A stretch of DNA of 64,000 nucleotides from [Erwinia] mediterraneensis (lineage in GTDB: Bacteria > Pseudomonadota > Gammaproteobacteria > Enterobacterales > Enterobacteriaceae), in assembly GCF_900604315.1 (NCBI RefSeq), contig NZ_LR026980.1:62001-126000 (forward strand), written 5' to 3'. This document shows, in pieces, positions 55,841 to 64,000 of this stretch; within the stretch, counting starts at the first letter, position 1; each line of letters begins with the position of its first letter. The notes beneath the pieces were generated by a model, which saw only the letters and a program-made list of their open reading frames with translations, had not been told where the DNA came from and did not search any database. The translations under genes and the position numbers were made by a program.

Positions 55841-56434
55841 TTATTCTTTCACGCCAGTCAGGTGCTGACGGATAAAATGGGTTGTGAGCGTTTTCGCCCG
55901 CTCCAGGTTGAAAGGCTCGCCGCTCAGCGCGGCACGCAGCCACAGCCCGTCAATCAGTGCCGCCAGACCATAAGCGGCAAGACGCGCACGTTCCCGTGGC
56001 AGCTCGCGGCGAAACTCGACAGTCAGTGTCGAGAGCAGGCGTGCGCTACTGACGCGTTGCAGTCGATGTAGCGCTGGCTGATGCATACTGCTTGACCAGA
56101 AGTCGAGCCAGGCTTTCATCGCCGCGCTGTGAACCTGCGTTTCATCAAAGTTGCCTTCCACAATAGCCCGCAGGCGTGCTTCCGTGCCGGCATCGCTCAG
56201 GGCATCCAGCCTGCCTGTTACGGCCCGACGTAACTGGGTTGTGACATCCCGCATAGTTGCTTCCAGCAGGCCGTTCTTGTCCCTGAAGTAGTGGCTGATA
56301 ATGCCGGTAGAGACCCCGGCACGTCGGGCAATTTGCGCGATAGTCGCGTCGTTCAGGCCTACCTCGTTTATTGTGCTCAGGGTTGCGTCGATCAGCTGTC
56401 GACGGCGTATCGGTTGCATACCAACCTTAGGCAT
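55841..56434 (-). CDS. betI: Choline-responsive repressor BetI
   Basis: A 197-residue TetR-family repressor: [41 protein letters not shown] (HTH), then a ligand domain with [20 protein letters not shown] as in BetI. It represses betT and betIBA in the absence of choline. First gene of the minus-strand operon; a dyad operator lies 50 bp upstream. Confidence 0.94.
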   Translation of the reverse strand: MPKVGMQPIRRRQLIDATLSTINEVGLNDATIAQIARRAGVSTGIISHYFRDKNGLLEATMRDVTTQLRRAVTGRLDALSDAGTEARLRAIVEGNFDETQVHSAAMKAWLDFWSSSMHQPALHRLQRVSSARLLSTLTVEFRRELPRERARLAAYGLAALIDGLWLRAALSGEPFNLERAKTLTTHFIRQHLTGVKE

Positions 56435-56483
56435 CGCCCCATCTCCTTAACTCGATCCTTGTCAGATATTAGAACTTTTTTTG

Positions 56484-56497
56484 ATTGGACGTTCAAT
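56484..56497. promoter_or_regulatory. Probable BetI operator
   Basis: ATTGGAC-GTTCAAT is a near-perfect 14-bp dyad (one mismatch) in the betI-betT gap, with A/T-rich promoter-like sequence on both sides. It is the only clear dyad there. Confidence 0.65.
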
Positions 56498-56688
56498 ATA
56501 AAACAGAAAATTGTTAACATAATGCGCTGCAAAGGTTACTTAACAGACTATAAATAAGAGGGAATTCATTGATTGGTAATTGAATCAGGAAGTTAATAAT
56601 AATGATGATATGCGCCAGCGCGGGCGAACAGGGAGGCTCTACCCCAGCCAGACGCATGTATGTGTAGATTGCTTACCAGAGGTAATAG

Positions 56689-58719
56689 ATGATCCATCCA
56701 CCTGCAAGCGAAAAGGACAAAATCAATCCTGTGGTGTTTTATGTCTCCGCCGGGCTGATTTTGTTATTTTCACTGTCGACCATTTTGTTTAGTGATTTGT
56801 CCGCTGCCTGGATCCTGCGGGCAGTAAACTGGGTTTCCGCCACCTTTGGCTGGTATTACATGCTGGCCGCGACCCTTTATATCGTTTTTGTCATTTTTAT
56901 GGCCACTTCACGGTTTGGTTCCATCAAACTGGGGCCTGAACAGTCCAAGCCGGAATTTAGTGTGCTGAGCTGGGCGGCTATGCTGTTTGCCGCAGGCATC
57001 GGTATTGATCTGATGTTCTTCTCGGTAGCGGAGCCGGTTACACAATATATGCAGCCGCCGGAAGGGGCAGGGCAGACCATTGAAGCTGCAAGACAGGCGA
57101 TGGTCTGGACGCTGTTCCACTATGGCCTGACCGGCTGGTCGATGTATGCCCTGATGGGGATCGCGCTGGGGTACTTCAGCTACCGTTATAATCTGCCGCT
57201 GACTATCCGCTCGGCGCTCTATCCCATTTTCGGCAATCGTATCAACGGCCCCATTGGTCATAGCGTAGATATTGCCGCTGTTATCGGCACCATCTTCGGT
57301 ATCGCCACGACCCTGGGCATCGGCGTTGTACAGTTAAACTACGGTCTGAATGTCCTGTTTGATATTCCGGACAGCATGGGTGCCAAAGCCGCTCTGATTG
57401 TGCTCTCAGTCATTATCGCCACCATTTCGGTGACCTCCGGGGTGGATAAGGGGATTCGTTTTCTCTCCGAGCTTAACGTCATTCTGGCTCTGGGGCTGAT
57501 TCTGTTTATATTGTTCTGCGGCAATACAGAATTCCTGCTGAATGCGCTGGTGCTCAACGTGGGTGATTACATCAATCGCTTTATGGGTATGACGCTGAAT
57601 ACCTTCGCTTTTGATCGCCCAACCGAATGGATGAATAGCTGGACGTTGTTCTTCTGGGCTTGGTGGGTCGCCTGGGCACCTTTTGTTGGCCTGTTCCTGG
57701 CGCGTATTTCTCGTGGCCGTACTATTCGCGAGTTTGTGCTGGGTACGCTGATTATTCCTTTTACCTTTACCCTACTCTGGCTTTCAGTGTTTGGTAACGC
57801 GGCGTTGTATGAGATTACTCATGGCAACACGGCGTTCGCCCAGGAAGCGCTGACGCACGCCGAGCGAGGCTTCTACAACCTGCTGGCACAGTATCCTGCC
57901 TTTAAGCTGAGCGCCTCGGTGGCCACCATTACCGGTCTGCTGTTTTATGTGACCTCAGCAGATTCCGGCGCCCTGGTACTGGGGAATTTCACCTCCCGAC
58001 TGAAGGATATCAACAGCGACGCGCCAAACTGGTTGCGTATCTTCTGGTCCGTGGTGATCGGCGTACTGACCCTGGGCATGCTGATGGCGAACGGTATTTC
58101 CGCCCTGCAAAACGCCACGGTCATTATGGGACTGCCGTTTAGCTTTGTGATCTTCTTTGTCATGGCAGGTTTGTATAAATCGCTAAAAGTTGAAGATTAC
58201 CGTCGTGTCAGCGCTAACCGTGATACCGCACCTTATCCGGTTGTGGGCCAGGATCGCCTCAGCTGGAAGAAGCGTCTGTCGCGTCTGATGAATTATCCCG
58301 GTTCGCGCTACACCAAAACCATGATGGAGAGCGTTTGTTTCCCGGCCATGGAAGAAGTGGCGAAAGAGCTGGAGCTGCGTGGCGCGAAAGTGGACTTGCA
58401 AAGCCTGCCGCCAGCAGAAGGCGAGGCACTGGGACATCTGGCGCTGTTGGTCCATCTGGGCGAAGAGCAGAACTTTGTCTATCAAATCTGGCCTCAGGAG
58501 TATTCCGTTCCGGGCTTTACCTATCGGGCACGTAGCGGGAAATCGACATATTACCGCCTGGAAACCTTCCTGCTGGAAGGCAGCCAGGGTAATGACCTGA
58601 TGGACTACAGCAAAGAACAGGTGATTATCGATATTCTCGATCAGTATGAGCGTCACCTGAACTTTATCCATTTGCACCGTGAAGCGCCTGGGAACAACGT
58701 TACCTTCCCTCACGTGTAA
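56689..58719 (+). CDS. betT: High-affinity choline transporter BetT
   Basis: A 676-residue BCCT-family proton-coupled choline transporter. Twelve membrane segments span ~15-515; the family signature WAWWVAWAPFVGLFLARISRGR sits in TM8 (split over two lines of helix), and choline-box aromatics precede it (WMNSWTLFFW). The ~160-residue cytosolic C-terminal tail is the long osmosensing type of BetT. ATG 56689 has AGAGG upstream. Divergent from betIBA. Confidence 0.95.
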   Translation: MIHPPASEKDKINPVVFYVSAGLILLFSLSTILFSDLSAAWILRAVNWVSATFGWYYMLAATLYIVFVIFMATSRFGSIKLGPEQSKPEFSVLSWAAMLFAAGIGIDLMFFSVAEPVTQYMQPPEGAGQTIEAARQAMVWTLFHYGLTGWSMYALMGIALGYFSYRYNLPLTIRSALYPIFGNRINGPIGHSVDIAAVIGTIFGIATTLGIGVVQLNYGLNVLFDIPDSMGAKAALIVLSVIIATISVTSGVDKGIRFLSELNVILALGLILFILFCGNTEFLLNALVLNVGDYINRFMGMTLNTFAFDRPTEWMNSWTLFFWAWWVAWAPFVGLFLARISRGRTIREFVLGTLIIPFTFTLLWLSVFGNAALYEITHGNTAFAQEALTHAERGFYNLLAQYPAFKLSASVATITGLLFYVTSADSGALVLGNFTSRLKDINSDAPNWLRIFWSVVIGVLTLGMLMANGISALQNATVIMGLPFSFVIFFVMAGLYKSLKVEDYRRVSANRDTAPYPVVGQDRLSWKKRLSRLMNYPGSRYTKTMMESVCFPAMEEVAKELELRGAKVDLQSLPPAEGEALGHLALLVHLGEEQNFVYQIWPQEYSVPGFTYRARSGKSTYYRLETFLLEGSQGNDLMDYSKEQVIIDILDQYERHLNFIHLHREAPGNNVTFPHV

Positions 58720-58721
58720 CG

Positions 58722-58772
58722 CTGTCAGATAATAAAAAAAGCGGGCCTGGCCCGCTTTTCTTTTATCTGACA
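58722..58772. terminator. Bidirectional terminator between betT and azlD
   Basis: Core stem GCGGGC/GCCCGC with loop CTG, A run to the left and TTTTCTTTT to the right, nested in outer arms CTGTCAGATAA and TTATCTGACAG. Confidence 0.85.
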
Positions 58773-58777
58773 GACGA

Positions 58778-59068
58778 TCACAGTAACGTGCGCAGCAGGC
58801 CAGTAGCAATGACGCTGATGGCCACCACCGGCAGCAGCGAAAAACGCATGGCTGCCAGCAAAGAGATCATCAGGCCAAGAAGATCGGCGGGCTGGGTGGT
58901 AGCAAAATGCGGCGCGATCACCGTAATTAAAATACAGCCCGGGGCGGCTTCCATTACCGCTTTGGTACGTGGACCCAGCGGTCGTTCGCGCAGCAACAGA
59001 TAGCCGGCAATGCGCATAAAATAGGTGGTCGCCGCCATCAGCACAATTGTCAGTAACGTGAGATTCAT
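58778..59068 (-). CDS. azlD: Branched-chain amino acid exporter small subunit AzlD
   Basis: A 96-residue membrane protein with about three hydrophobic segments; ATTYFMRIAGYLLL and APGCILITVIAPHF are AzlD-like. It partners AzlC. ATG 59068 overlaps the azlC stop by one base (TGATG), so its translation is coupled and the longer frame to 59215 is rejected. Confidence 0.88.
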   Translation of the reverse strand: MNLTLLTIVLMAATTYFMRIAGYLLLRERPLGPRTKAVMEAAPGCILITVIAPHFATTQPADLLGLMISLLAAMRFSLLPVVAISVIATGLLRTLL

Positions 59069-59802
59069 CAGGCTTTCCGATACATTAACAGGATAGTGAT
59101 CAGGCCAGAAAGCGCGCCCACCGGGACATAAACTGCACCCGGACAGAGCCGGTAAGTGATAACAGCGCAAATCAGGCTGACCAGCCAGGGCAGAGCAGCA
59201 CGAAAACCTTTCCACATGCCTCTGAGCAGAACAAAAAAGACCGCGGGAAAGGCCATATCAAATCCCCAGCGGGTAATATCGCCCAGTACCGGACCGATCA
59301 ATACGCCAATACCGGTTGAAAATACCCATGAGAGCCAGAGCGAGACGGCCACGCCGCTGTAAAAACCAAAGCTCAACGCCGGCGACATACCTTTTGCCCG
59401 ACGGCTGGCCGCATCCGCCATACCCAGGGCCCAGCACTCATCACACATAAAAAAAAGCGCAGGCAGCGCGCGACGCGCGGGCAGATGAGCGAGATAGGGG
59501 GCCAGCGCGGCACCCATTAACAGATGACGGCTGTTTACCAGCATACTCACCAGCACAATGGTCAGCACATGAGGCGGCGAGCTCCAGAGCGCAATGGCCG
59601 CAAATTCCGACCCGCCCGCAAAGTTCATACCGGTCATCATCATCAGCGAGGCTGCCGTGAATCCTTTTTGCGCTGCCTGGGTGCCAAGCAACAGGCCAAA
59701 GGGTATAAAGCCGATCATGACAGGTATGGCGGTCAGTACGCCGCGTCTGATTTCGGCGAATACTGGATGTTCATTTGACACGAGTGATCCTGCTCCTTGC
59801 AT
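59068..59802 (-). CDS. azlC: Branched-chain amino acid exporter large subunit AzlC
   Basis: A 244-residue membrane protein of the AzlC/LIV-E family: GVLTAIPVMIGFIPFGLLLGTQA, MNFAGGSEFAAIALW, NSRHLLMGAALAPYL and FFMCDECWALGM are conserved blocks. With AzlD it exports valine-type amino acids or analogues. ATG 59802 has AGGAG upstream. Confidence 0.9.
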   Translation of the reverse strand: MQGAGSLVSNEHPVFAEIRRGVLTAIPVMIGFIPFGLLLGTQAAQKGFTAASLMMMTGMNFAGGSEFAAIALWSSPPHVLTIVLVSMLVNSRHLLMGAALAPYLAHLPARRALPALFFMCDECWALGMADAASRRAKGMSPALSFGFYSGVAVSLWLSWVFSTGIGVLIGPVLGDITRWGFDMAFPAVFFVLLRGMWKGFRAALPWLVSLICAVITYRLCPGAVYVPVGALSGLITILLMYRKA

Positions 59803-59908
59803 AAATTTTTCTCCTGAAAGCAGAATTATATAAAGTTATTGCCGGTAACGAATGCGCTTTTAAAGAAAATATTGCTGATCCCATAAGGGTGACGGGCTGA
59901 GATTCCGC

Positions 59909-60667
59909 TTACTGACTGGCAGGCACCGGTACGATATCCAGCTGAAGGTCAGCTTCCTGCAGTTGATCACGCCAGCGTTGCGCCAGGCCGCTGTCGGTGA
60001 TCACACGCTGAAAACGTTGTTCAGGCGACAGCGGGTAGGGATGAATCTGACCAAATTTTGAGGCGTCAGTCAGCGCAATATTTTCCGCGCCTTTTGCCAT
60101 GATCGCATCCACAACATCACAACGCATCATGTCACGCCCGGTAAAGCCGGTTTCGCTGTGCCACCCATCTACGCCGATAAAGGCTTTATGAAAGTTAAGC
60201 TGTTGCAGGCAGTAGCGCGTTAACGGACCCACCACCGATTCGCTGCTTTTCTGATAGAGACCGCCGAGAATAATGACTTCGCAACGGGTCTCTTTCAGCA
60301 GATGAGCGATATAGTGGCTTACGGTAATAAGGGTAATGGTGGGATTGTCTGCCAGTCGGCGCGCCAGCAGGGCGTTGGCGCTGCCACCTTCAATAAATAC
60401 GGCCTCGCCGTCACTCACCAGGCTGGCGGCATAATCTGCCAGCGCCTGCTTGATGTCATAGCGCGTACGCATCCGGGTACCGACGTCATCACTGTCAAAG
60501 GCGACAGCGGAACCGTGGACCCGGCGCAAAAAACGTTCACGCTCCAGCGCATTAAGATCCTGACGGATAGTCACTTCAGAGACGCCGGTAATCTGTGACA
60601 AGTCACTGACGCTGACGCTGCCGCGGGTATTCACTAACTGAACGATCTGCTGCTGACGAGAATTCAT
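59909..60667 (-). CDS. DeoR-family regulator (YciT-like)
   Basis: A 252-residue DeoR repressor: [40 protein letters not shown] and the effector domain with [38 protein letters not shown] and [12 protein letters not shown] 60667 fits family length; the frame to 60709 adds 14 odd residues. It stands between azlCD and ybiU, on the same strand. Target unknown. Confidence 0.86.
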   Translation of the reverse strand: MNSRQQQIVQLVNTRGSVSVSDLSQITGVSEVTIRQDLNALERERFLRRVHGSAVAFDSDDVGTRMRTRYDIKQALADYAASLVSDGEAVFIEGGSANALLARRLADNPTITLITVSHYIAHLLKETRCEVIILGGLYQKSSESVVGPLTRYCLQQLNFHKAFIGVDGWHSETGFTGRDMMRCDVVDAIMAKGAENIALTDASKFGQIHPYPLSPEQRFQRVITDSGLAQRWRDQLQEADLQLDIVPVPASQ

Positions 60668-60770
60668 GGCGATCGGGCTGCTGAAAAAGTGTGACGGGCA
60701 GTGTAGCAAAAAGCGTGACAGGCAGCACGACTGTGGCGCTGCTCTGTCGCCACAGTATGCTGCATGAGGC

Positions 60771-62033
60771 CTAGCTTAAGCCCAGGCTGCGTCGACCACG
60801 GCTGTTGAGATCGGCTGGAGTAAAACGATCGAGCCACTGTTTTTCATAATCTTCGCGTGGAAAATCGGCAGGAGATTCGCCCTGTTCCAGCGCCTGGGCA
60901 ACTTTGTGGGCGTAAGCGAGGTTTTTGTCACAGAGCGGCGCCGCCGGAATGTACATAACATTGCCCCAGCCCTGTTGATTTTCCACCGGCGCGACAGCAT
61001 GAATGATATCACAGTGCCACCATACCGAATCGCCCGCCTGCAGAGCCGGTATCGAGCAAAGCCCACGCATCAGATGCGGATGCCATTTTTCCGAGACGGG
61101 CAATACCCGACCTGGTGCCACACCGCACAGTTCATCTTCCGGTACGTCGCTCAGCAAAGGACGCAACAATACATAGGCCATCGCGACCGGTACTGGGACC
61201 ACATGCAGCAGACCCTGTCCCGGGAACATATCTGAGAGCGCTGTCCAGCCCTGAAAAGTCCGGAACACCGAGCATTTCGTGGTGTTTTCCACATCGTATT
61301 CATTGACCTCGGTGCGCCAGGCCGCATTCCAGGAATCATATTCCTCAAAGCGATTAGTGAAGATGGCCGCGAATACTTTCTGATAAGCGGGCAACAGCCA
61401 GCGTTCCAGGGCGCCAGAATCGGTGTGCGCACCCAAACCTTTTGACGTGGTGCCCGGCAGGCGACGGCGAATGCGATCGGGGTAAATAATGCTGACATCC
61501 GGATCGAACCAGCGAACACCAGCGGATTCAAAGGTCCAGAGGCGGTTAAGGAAACTTTGCACCTGACCCATTTCGTCACTCTGACGCGCCGCCATTTGTG
61601 CCAGTGACCAGTAGATGGGATAAATTTCCGGCCGTGACGCTTCGAGACTGCCGAAAAAATTGTCGCCGGGTCCCCGGTACACACGGTCAAAATCATTTTT
61701 ATCCAGGTAATCAAGCATCGATTGATCCCATGCAAGTGCCTGTTCGCGCGGGAACTGCTGCCGGACCACCAGACAACCGCGTCGCTTGATCCGGGCAATA
61801 CTTTCGTTCGAAACATTACCTGCAGCGATATCGGCATAATCGAGAATGGGCCATGCTGTGCCGGCCTGCTGTTCATCACTTTTTGCTGCGGCAATTTCTG
61901 CCTCTATTTTCTGGCAAACCTGGTCAAACAGGGCATCAACATCACCAATTTGTTCACGCAACACACGTTTCATGGCGCGAATATGCTGCGCAGGATCGTG
62001 CGGAAGGGTTGTTGAGGTAAAGGTGTTCTCCAT
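60771..62033 (-). CDS. ybiU: YbiU, DUF1479-family putative oxygenase
   Basis: A 420-residue member of DUF1479, related to 2-oxoglutarate/Fe(II) dioxygenases. [14 protein letters not shown] supplies a HxD metal pair and the later [15 protein letters not shown] the distal His; [18 protein letters not shown] and [11 protein letters not shown] are conserved blocks. Length equals E. coli YbiU (421). GGAG precedes ATG 62033. Divergent from ybiV, as neighbours in E. coli. Confidence 0.88.
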   Translation of the reverse strand: MENTFTSTTLPHDPAQHIRAMKRVLREQIGDVDALFDQVCQKIEAEIAAAKSDEQQAGTAWPILDYADIAAGNVSNESIARIKRRGCLVVRQQFPREQALAWDQSMLDYLDKNDFDRVYRGPGDNFFGSLEASRPEIYPIYWSLAQMAARQSDEMGQVQSFLNRLWTFESAGVRWFDPDVSIIYPDRIRRRLPGTTSKGLGAHTDSGALERWLLPAYQKVFAAIFTNRFEEYDSWNAAWRTEVNEYDVENTTKCSVFRTFQGWTALSDMFPGQGLLHVVPVPVAMAYVLLRPLLSDVPEDELCGVAPGRVLPVSEKWHPHLMRGLCSIPALQAGDSVWWHCDIIHAVAPVENQQGWGNVMYIPAAPLCDKNLAYAHKVAQALEQGESPADFPREDYEKQWLDRFTPADLNSRGRRSLGLS

Positions 62034-62361
62034 CGCGATCTCCAGTGTAAGGGAAGTTATTTTGAATGAAGGTTTTTATTGTTTCGTTCAAAGTATGCGG
62101 GCAGATTAGCAGCCAGGCCGGAGAAAAAAGGTGCCGCTATTCACAAAATGGAAGGATGTATATTACGGTTTTGCAACAGAGGGTATCCGGCAACATCTGC
62201 CCATCACTGCCGGGTGTAAGCGAAGCGCTAAAGAAAGCTCTGAAAGCTATTCAAAATTTAATAATGTGGTTTCTCATTATTTCCTGGTGCGAGTAAGCTT
62301 ATTGCCTGGGGGTGCGCTGCGTTGCGGATGCCCGGCCAGATGACATTAACAGGAGATCGAC
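62034..62361. other. ybiU-ybiV intergenic region
   Basis: About 330 bp between divergent genes. Overlapping 70-90-codon frames occur but lack ribosome sites. The middle is AT-rich and should hold the promoters; I see no clear operator. Confidence 0.4.
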
Positions 62362-63183
62362 ATGGCAGTGAAAATGATTGCGGTGGATATGGATGGAACC
62401 TTTCTTGATGATGATAAACAGTACAACACCCAACGTTTTCAGCGACAGTATGCCCTGCTGAAAGAGAAAGATATTCGTTTTGTGATCGCGAGCGGCAACC
62501 AGTTCTGGCAGCTACAACGTTATTTTCCGGAAATCAAAAGTGATATCGCTTTCGTGGCTGAGAATGGGGCTTATGTCACGGCAGGTGATGACGTTTTATT
62601 CTGCGGTGAGCTGGCATCCGAGCGAGTGGTTCAGGTGCTGGATATTCTGGCTGAGGAGCCAGCGATTAATACCGTAGTATGCGGTCGTAACAGCGCCTAT
62701 ATTCATTCCTCAACACCGGACGACGTTGTGGCTCTGCTCGCAAACCATTATTACAAGCTGGAAAAACGCGATGATCTGAAGAATATCGACGATACCATTT
62801 TTAAATTCTCGCTCAATCTGGCAAATGAAGGTATCGCAGCATTACTTGAGAGACTACATACACGTCTGAGCGCAATAGAAAATATTATGCAGCCGGTTTC
62901 AAGCGGCTTCGGCTTTGTGGATTTAATTATTCCCGGCTGCCACAAAGCGCACGGTATTGCACTGCTGCAGGAAAAATGGGGCATCGATGATTGTGAAGTG
63001 CTGGCGATTGGTGACAGCGGCAATGATATAGAGATGCTGCGTCAGGCTGGCTTTAGCTTTGCGATGGCGAATGCCGCTGAACCGGTTAAAGCCATCTCAC
63101 GTTACCGCACGGAAAGTAATAATGACGAAGGAGCACTGAATGTGATTTCCCGCCTGTTGGCACGTGAATTTCCCTTTGGCTGA
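62362..63183 (+). CDS. ybiV: Sugar phosphatase YbiV (HAD Cof subfamily)
   Basis: A 273-residue HAD phosphatase: nucleophile motif DMDGTFLDDDKQYN, motif II in VIASGNQFWQL, cap domain, then Lys in GCHKAHGIALL and motif IV GDSGNDIEMLRQAG. It hydrolyses sugar phosphates such as fructose- or erythrose-phosphate in E. coli. AGGAG precedes ATG 62362. Confidence 0.92.
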   Translation: MAVKMIAVDMDGTFLDDDKQYNTQRFQRQYALLKEKDIRFVIASGNQFWQLQRYFPEIKSDIAFVAENGAYVTAGDDVLFCGELASERVVQVLDILAEEPAINTVVCGRNSAYIHSSTPDDVVALLANHYYKLEKRDDLKNIDDTIFKFSLNLANEGIAALLERLHTRLSAIENIMQPVSSGFGFVDLIIPGCHKAHGIALLQEKWGIDDCEVLAIGDSGNDIEMLRQAGFSFAMANAAEPVKAISRYRTESNNDEGALNVISRLLAREFPFG

Positions 63184-63191
63184 TTGAGCAG

Positions 63192-63216
63192 AAAAAAATC
63201 CGGCCTGCTTCAGGCC
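63192..63216 (-). terminator. Minus-strand terminator
   Basis: Stem GGCCTG/CAGGCC with loop CTT; on the minus strand it is followed by GGA and seven T. Probably ends the small gene at 63393-63695. Confidence 0.6.
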
Positions 63217-63258
63217 AACGGCATCCCGGGTTCAGTTGGGTCTGTCAGGCGATGGGCA

Positions 63259-63285
63259 CTGGCGATTTCAGCCTGAAATCGCCAG
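63259..63285. other. Remote parS-like 27-bp perfect palindrome
   Basis: Each arm is CTGGCGATTTCAG around a central C, so the site joins the 15-bp ATTTCAG-C-CTGAAAT core seen at both parS copies to TCGCCA box-B-type sequences on both sides. It is the only copy away from parB, 11.9 kb from copy 1. Confidence 0.75.
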
Positions 63286-63392
63286 AAATGCTCTATATAA
63301 ATTCCATAAAAAACAAAGAATTACAAGATCCCTTGCCGTTGAAATTCGCCGCAGTAGCGAAAGCGATCAGGTCAGGAGTTTTCCTGATCCCA

Positions 63393-63695
63393 TCAGGTTT
63401 CTTTCTGCGCTTTCCAGTGTTGCTTGCAGCGCTCTCTGGCTTCAGCTGGCAGATCGCGTAATTCCGGTGCACCGTCGCTATAGCCATAATCCATGGTACT
63501 GCTTGCCGCCTGCTGCTCATCCTGCGCCGCAAATGTGAGTCTCTCCGTCTGTTGTTTCCAGTTGCCGTCGCTCTGGCGCATTGAAATAATGGCAAACTCC
63601 GGCCGCTTTTCGTCTGAGCCATAAATTTCATACTGACAATCAGGTGCGTTTTCCGGGCCAAAATGTAGGGTATCAATCAGTGTCAGGTTGTCCAT
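63393..63695 (-). CDS. Small hypothetical protein
   Basis: A 100-residue hydrophilic protein, acidic in the middle, with a C-terminal Arg/Lys/Trp-rich end (LRDLPAEARERCKQHWKAQKE). ATG 63695 has AAGGAG upstream, and a terminator lies downstream, so it looks like a true single-gene unit. No family recognised; no membrane or export signal. Confidence 0.6.
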   Translation of the reverse strand: MDNLTLIDTLHFGPENAPDCQYEIYGSDEKRPEFAIISMRQSDGNWKQQTERLTFAAQDEQQAASSTMDYGYSDGAPELRDLPAEARERCKQHWKAQKET

Positions 63696-64000
63696 CAGTG
63701 ACTCCTTATCATCAGAAGCAAAAAGTCGCCCGGAGAAAGGCCGGGCGTCAGATCTCTTTCTTTACGTTTTATAAACTTTTCGTCACACTCATGGCATTAT
63801 TGCCTGATATTCTGTGCCATGCCGGACGGGGAAACGTGGCCGACACCAGGTAAGCAATGACCTTTCCCGTTCCGGCATTGTCACATTGTGGCAACAGGAC
63901 GCGACGTTGCCGTACTGTGACTGAACGGATCACGCCACAGCTGCGCGCGTCAGCGTATTGATAAAGAGCGAGCCGTTTTTTAAGGCATTCCCTTGCCTTT
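63696..64000. other. Window end, non-coding
   Basis: A 7-bp GC hairpin CGCCCGG/CCGGGCG at 63727-63747 reads, on the minus strand, into five T, so it may end a transcript from beyond the window or act in the leader of the small gene. No frame is convincing. Confidence 0.45.

Overview
The window reads as part of a large enterobacterial plasmid, most like the large Pantoea plasmids (LPP-1 type) of Pantoea and close relatives such as Mixta or Erwinia; this is inferred from gene content, since no tRNA or rRNA is present. Supporting points are the crtE-X-Y-I-B/crtZ carotenoid cluster without idi, a P1/RepFIB-like replicon (repA, a Dam-site-rich origin, iterons, parAB, parS) and many enterobacterial accessory operons.

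Layout. 1-1.3 kb: C-terminal end of the type VI secretion gene tssM plus a small follower gene. 1.7-2.3 kb: a YtfJ-like periplasmic protein. 2.4-8.7 kb: zeaxanthin diglucoside pathway. 8.8-15 kb: paired YdcZ-type transporters with a LysR regulator, a DUF2382 stress pair, a monooxygenase, a nitroreductase and an FMN reductase. 15.6-19.4 kb: one 1271-residue polypeptide joining a glycosidase, a glycosyltransferase and a UDP-galactopyranose-mutase-like flavoprotein. 19.4-20.6 kb: MFS transporter. 21.7-25.2 kb: complete pmrCAB (eptA-pmrA-pmrB) polymyxin-resistance circuit with a 32-codon pmrR-like gene and two PmrA boxes. 25.3-27.1 kb: hipBA toxin-antitoxin with its operators. 27.1-29.7 kb: an intact XRE/MmyB-type regulator divergent from a methyltransferase, then a frameshifted second regulator. 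29.8-32.1 kb: DUF2946 and PepSY proteins. 33.2-34.5 kb: convergent LuxR/LuxI quorum-sensing pair with a lux box. 35.2-36.2 kb: CorA. 36.6-43.7 kb: a locus with a two-flavoprotein glycerol-phosphate-oxidase-like system, an FGGY kinase, an EutH-like carrier, a DUF1937 protein and a DeoR regulator. 44.2-45 kb: decayed chrA. 45.1-46.5 kb: sad. 46.7-51.6 kb: replication and partition. 51.8-52.6 kb: SDR. 52.6-58.7 kb: bet genes for choline to glycine betaine. 58.8-59.8 kb: azlCD. 59.9-63.2 kb: DeoR regulator, ybiU and ybiV. 63.3-63.7 kb: a remote parS-like palindrome and a small hypothetical gene.

Together the genes suit an epiphytic or host-associated enterobacterium: UV/oxidative protection by carotenoids, osmoprotection by betaine, lipid A modification against cationic peptides, AHL signalling and envelope glycan chemistry. 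The strongest leads are the pmrR-like micro-gene under a PmrA box, the three-enzyme fusion with an internal translation start, the EutH/FGGY/flavoprotein locus linked by a repeated ATGTGGTA motif, and a third parS-like palindrome 12 kb from parAB.
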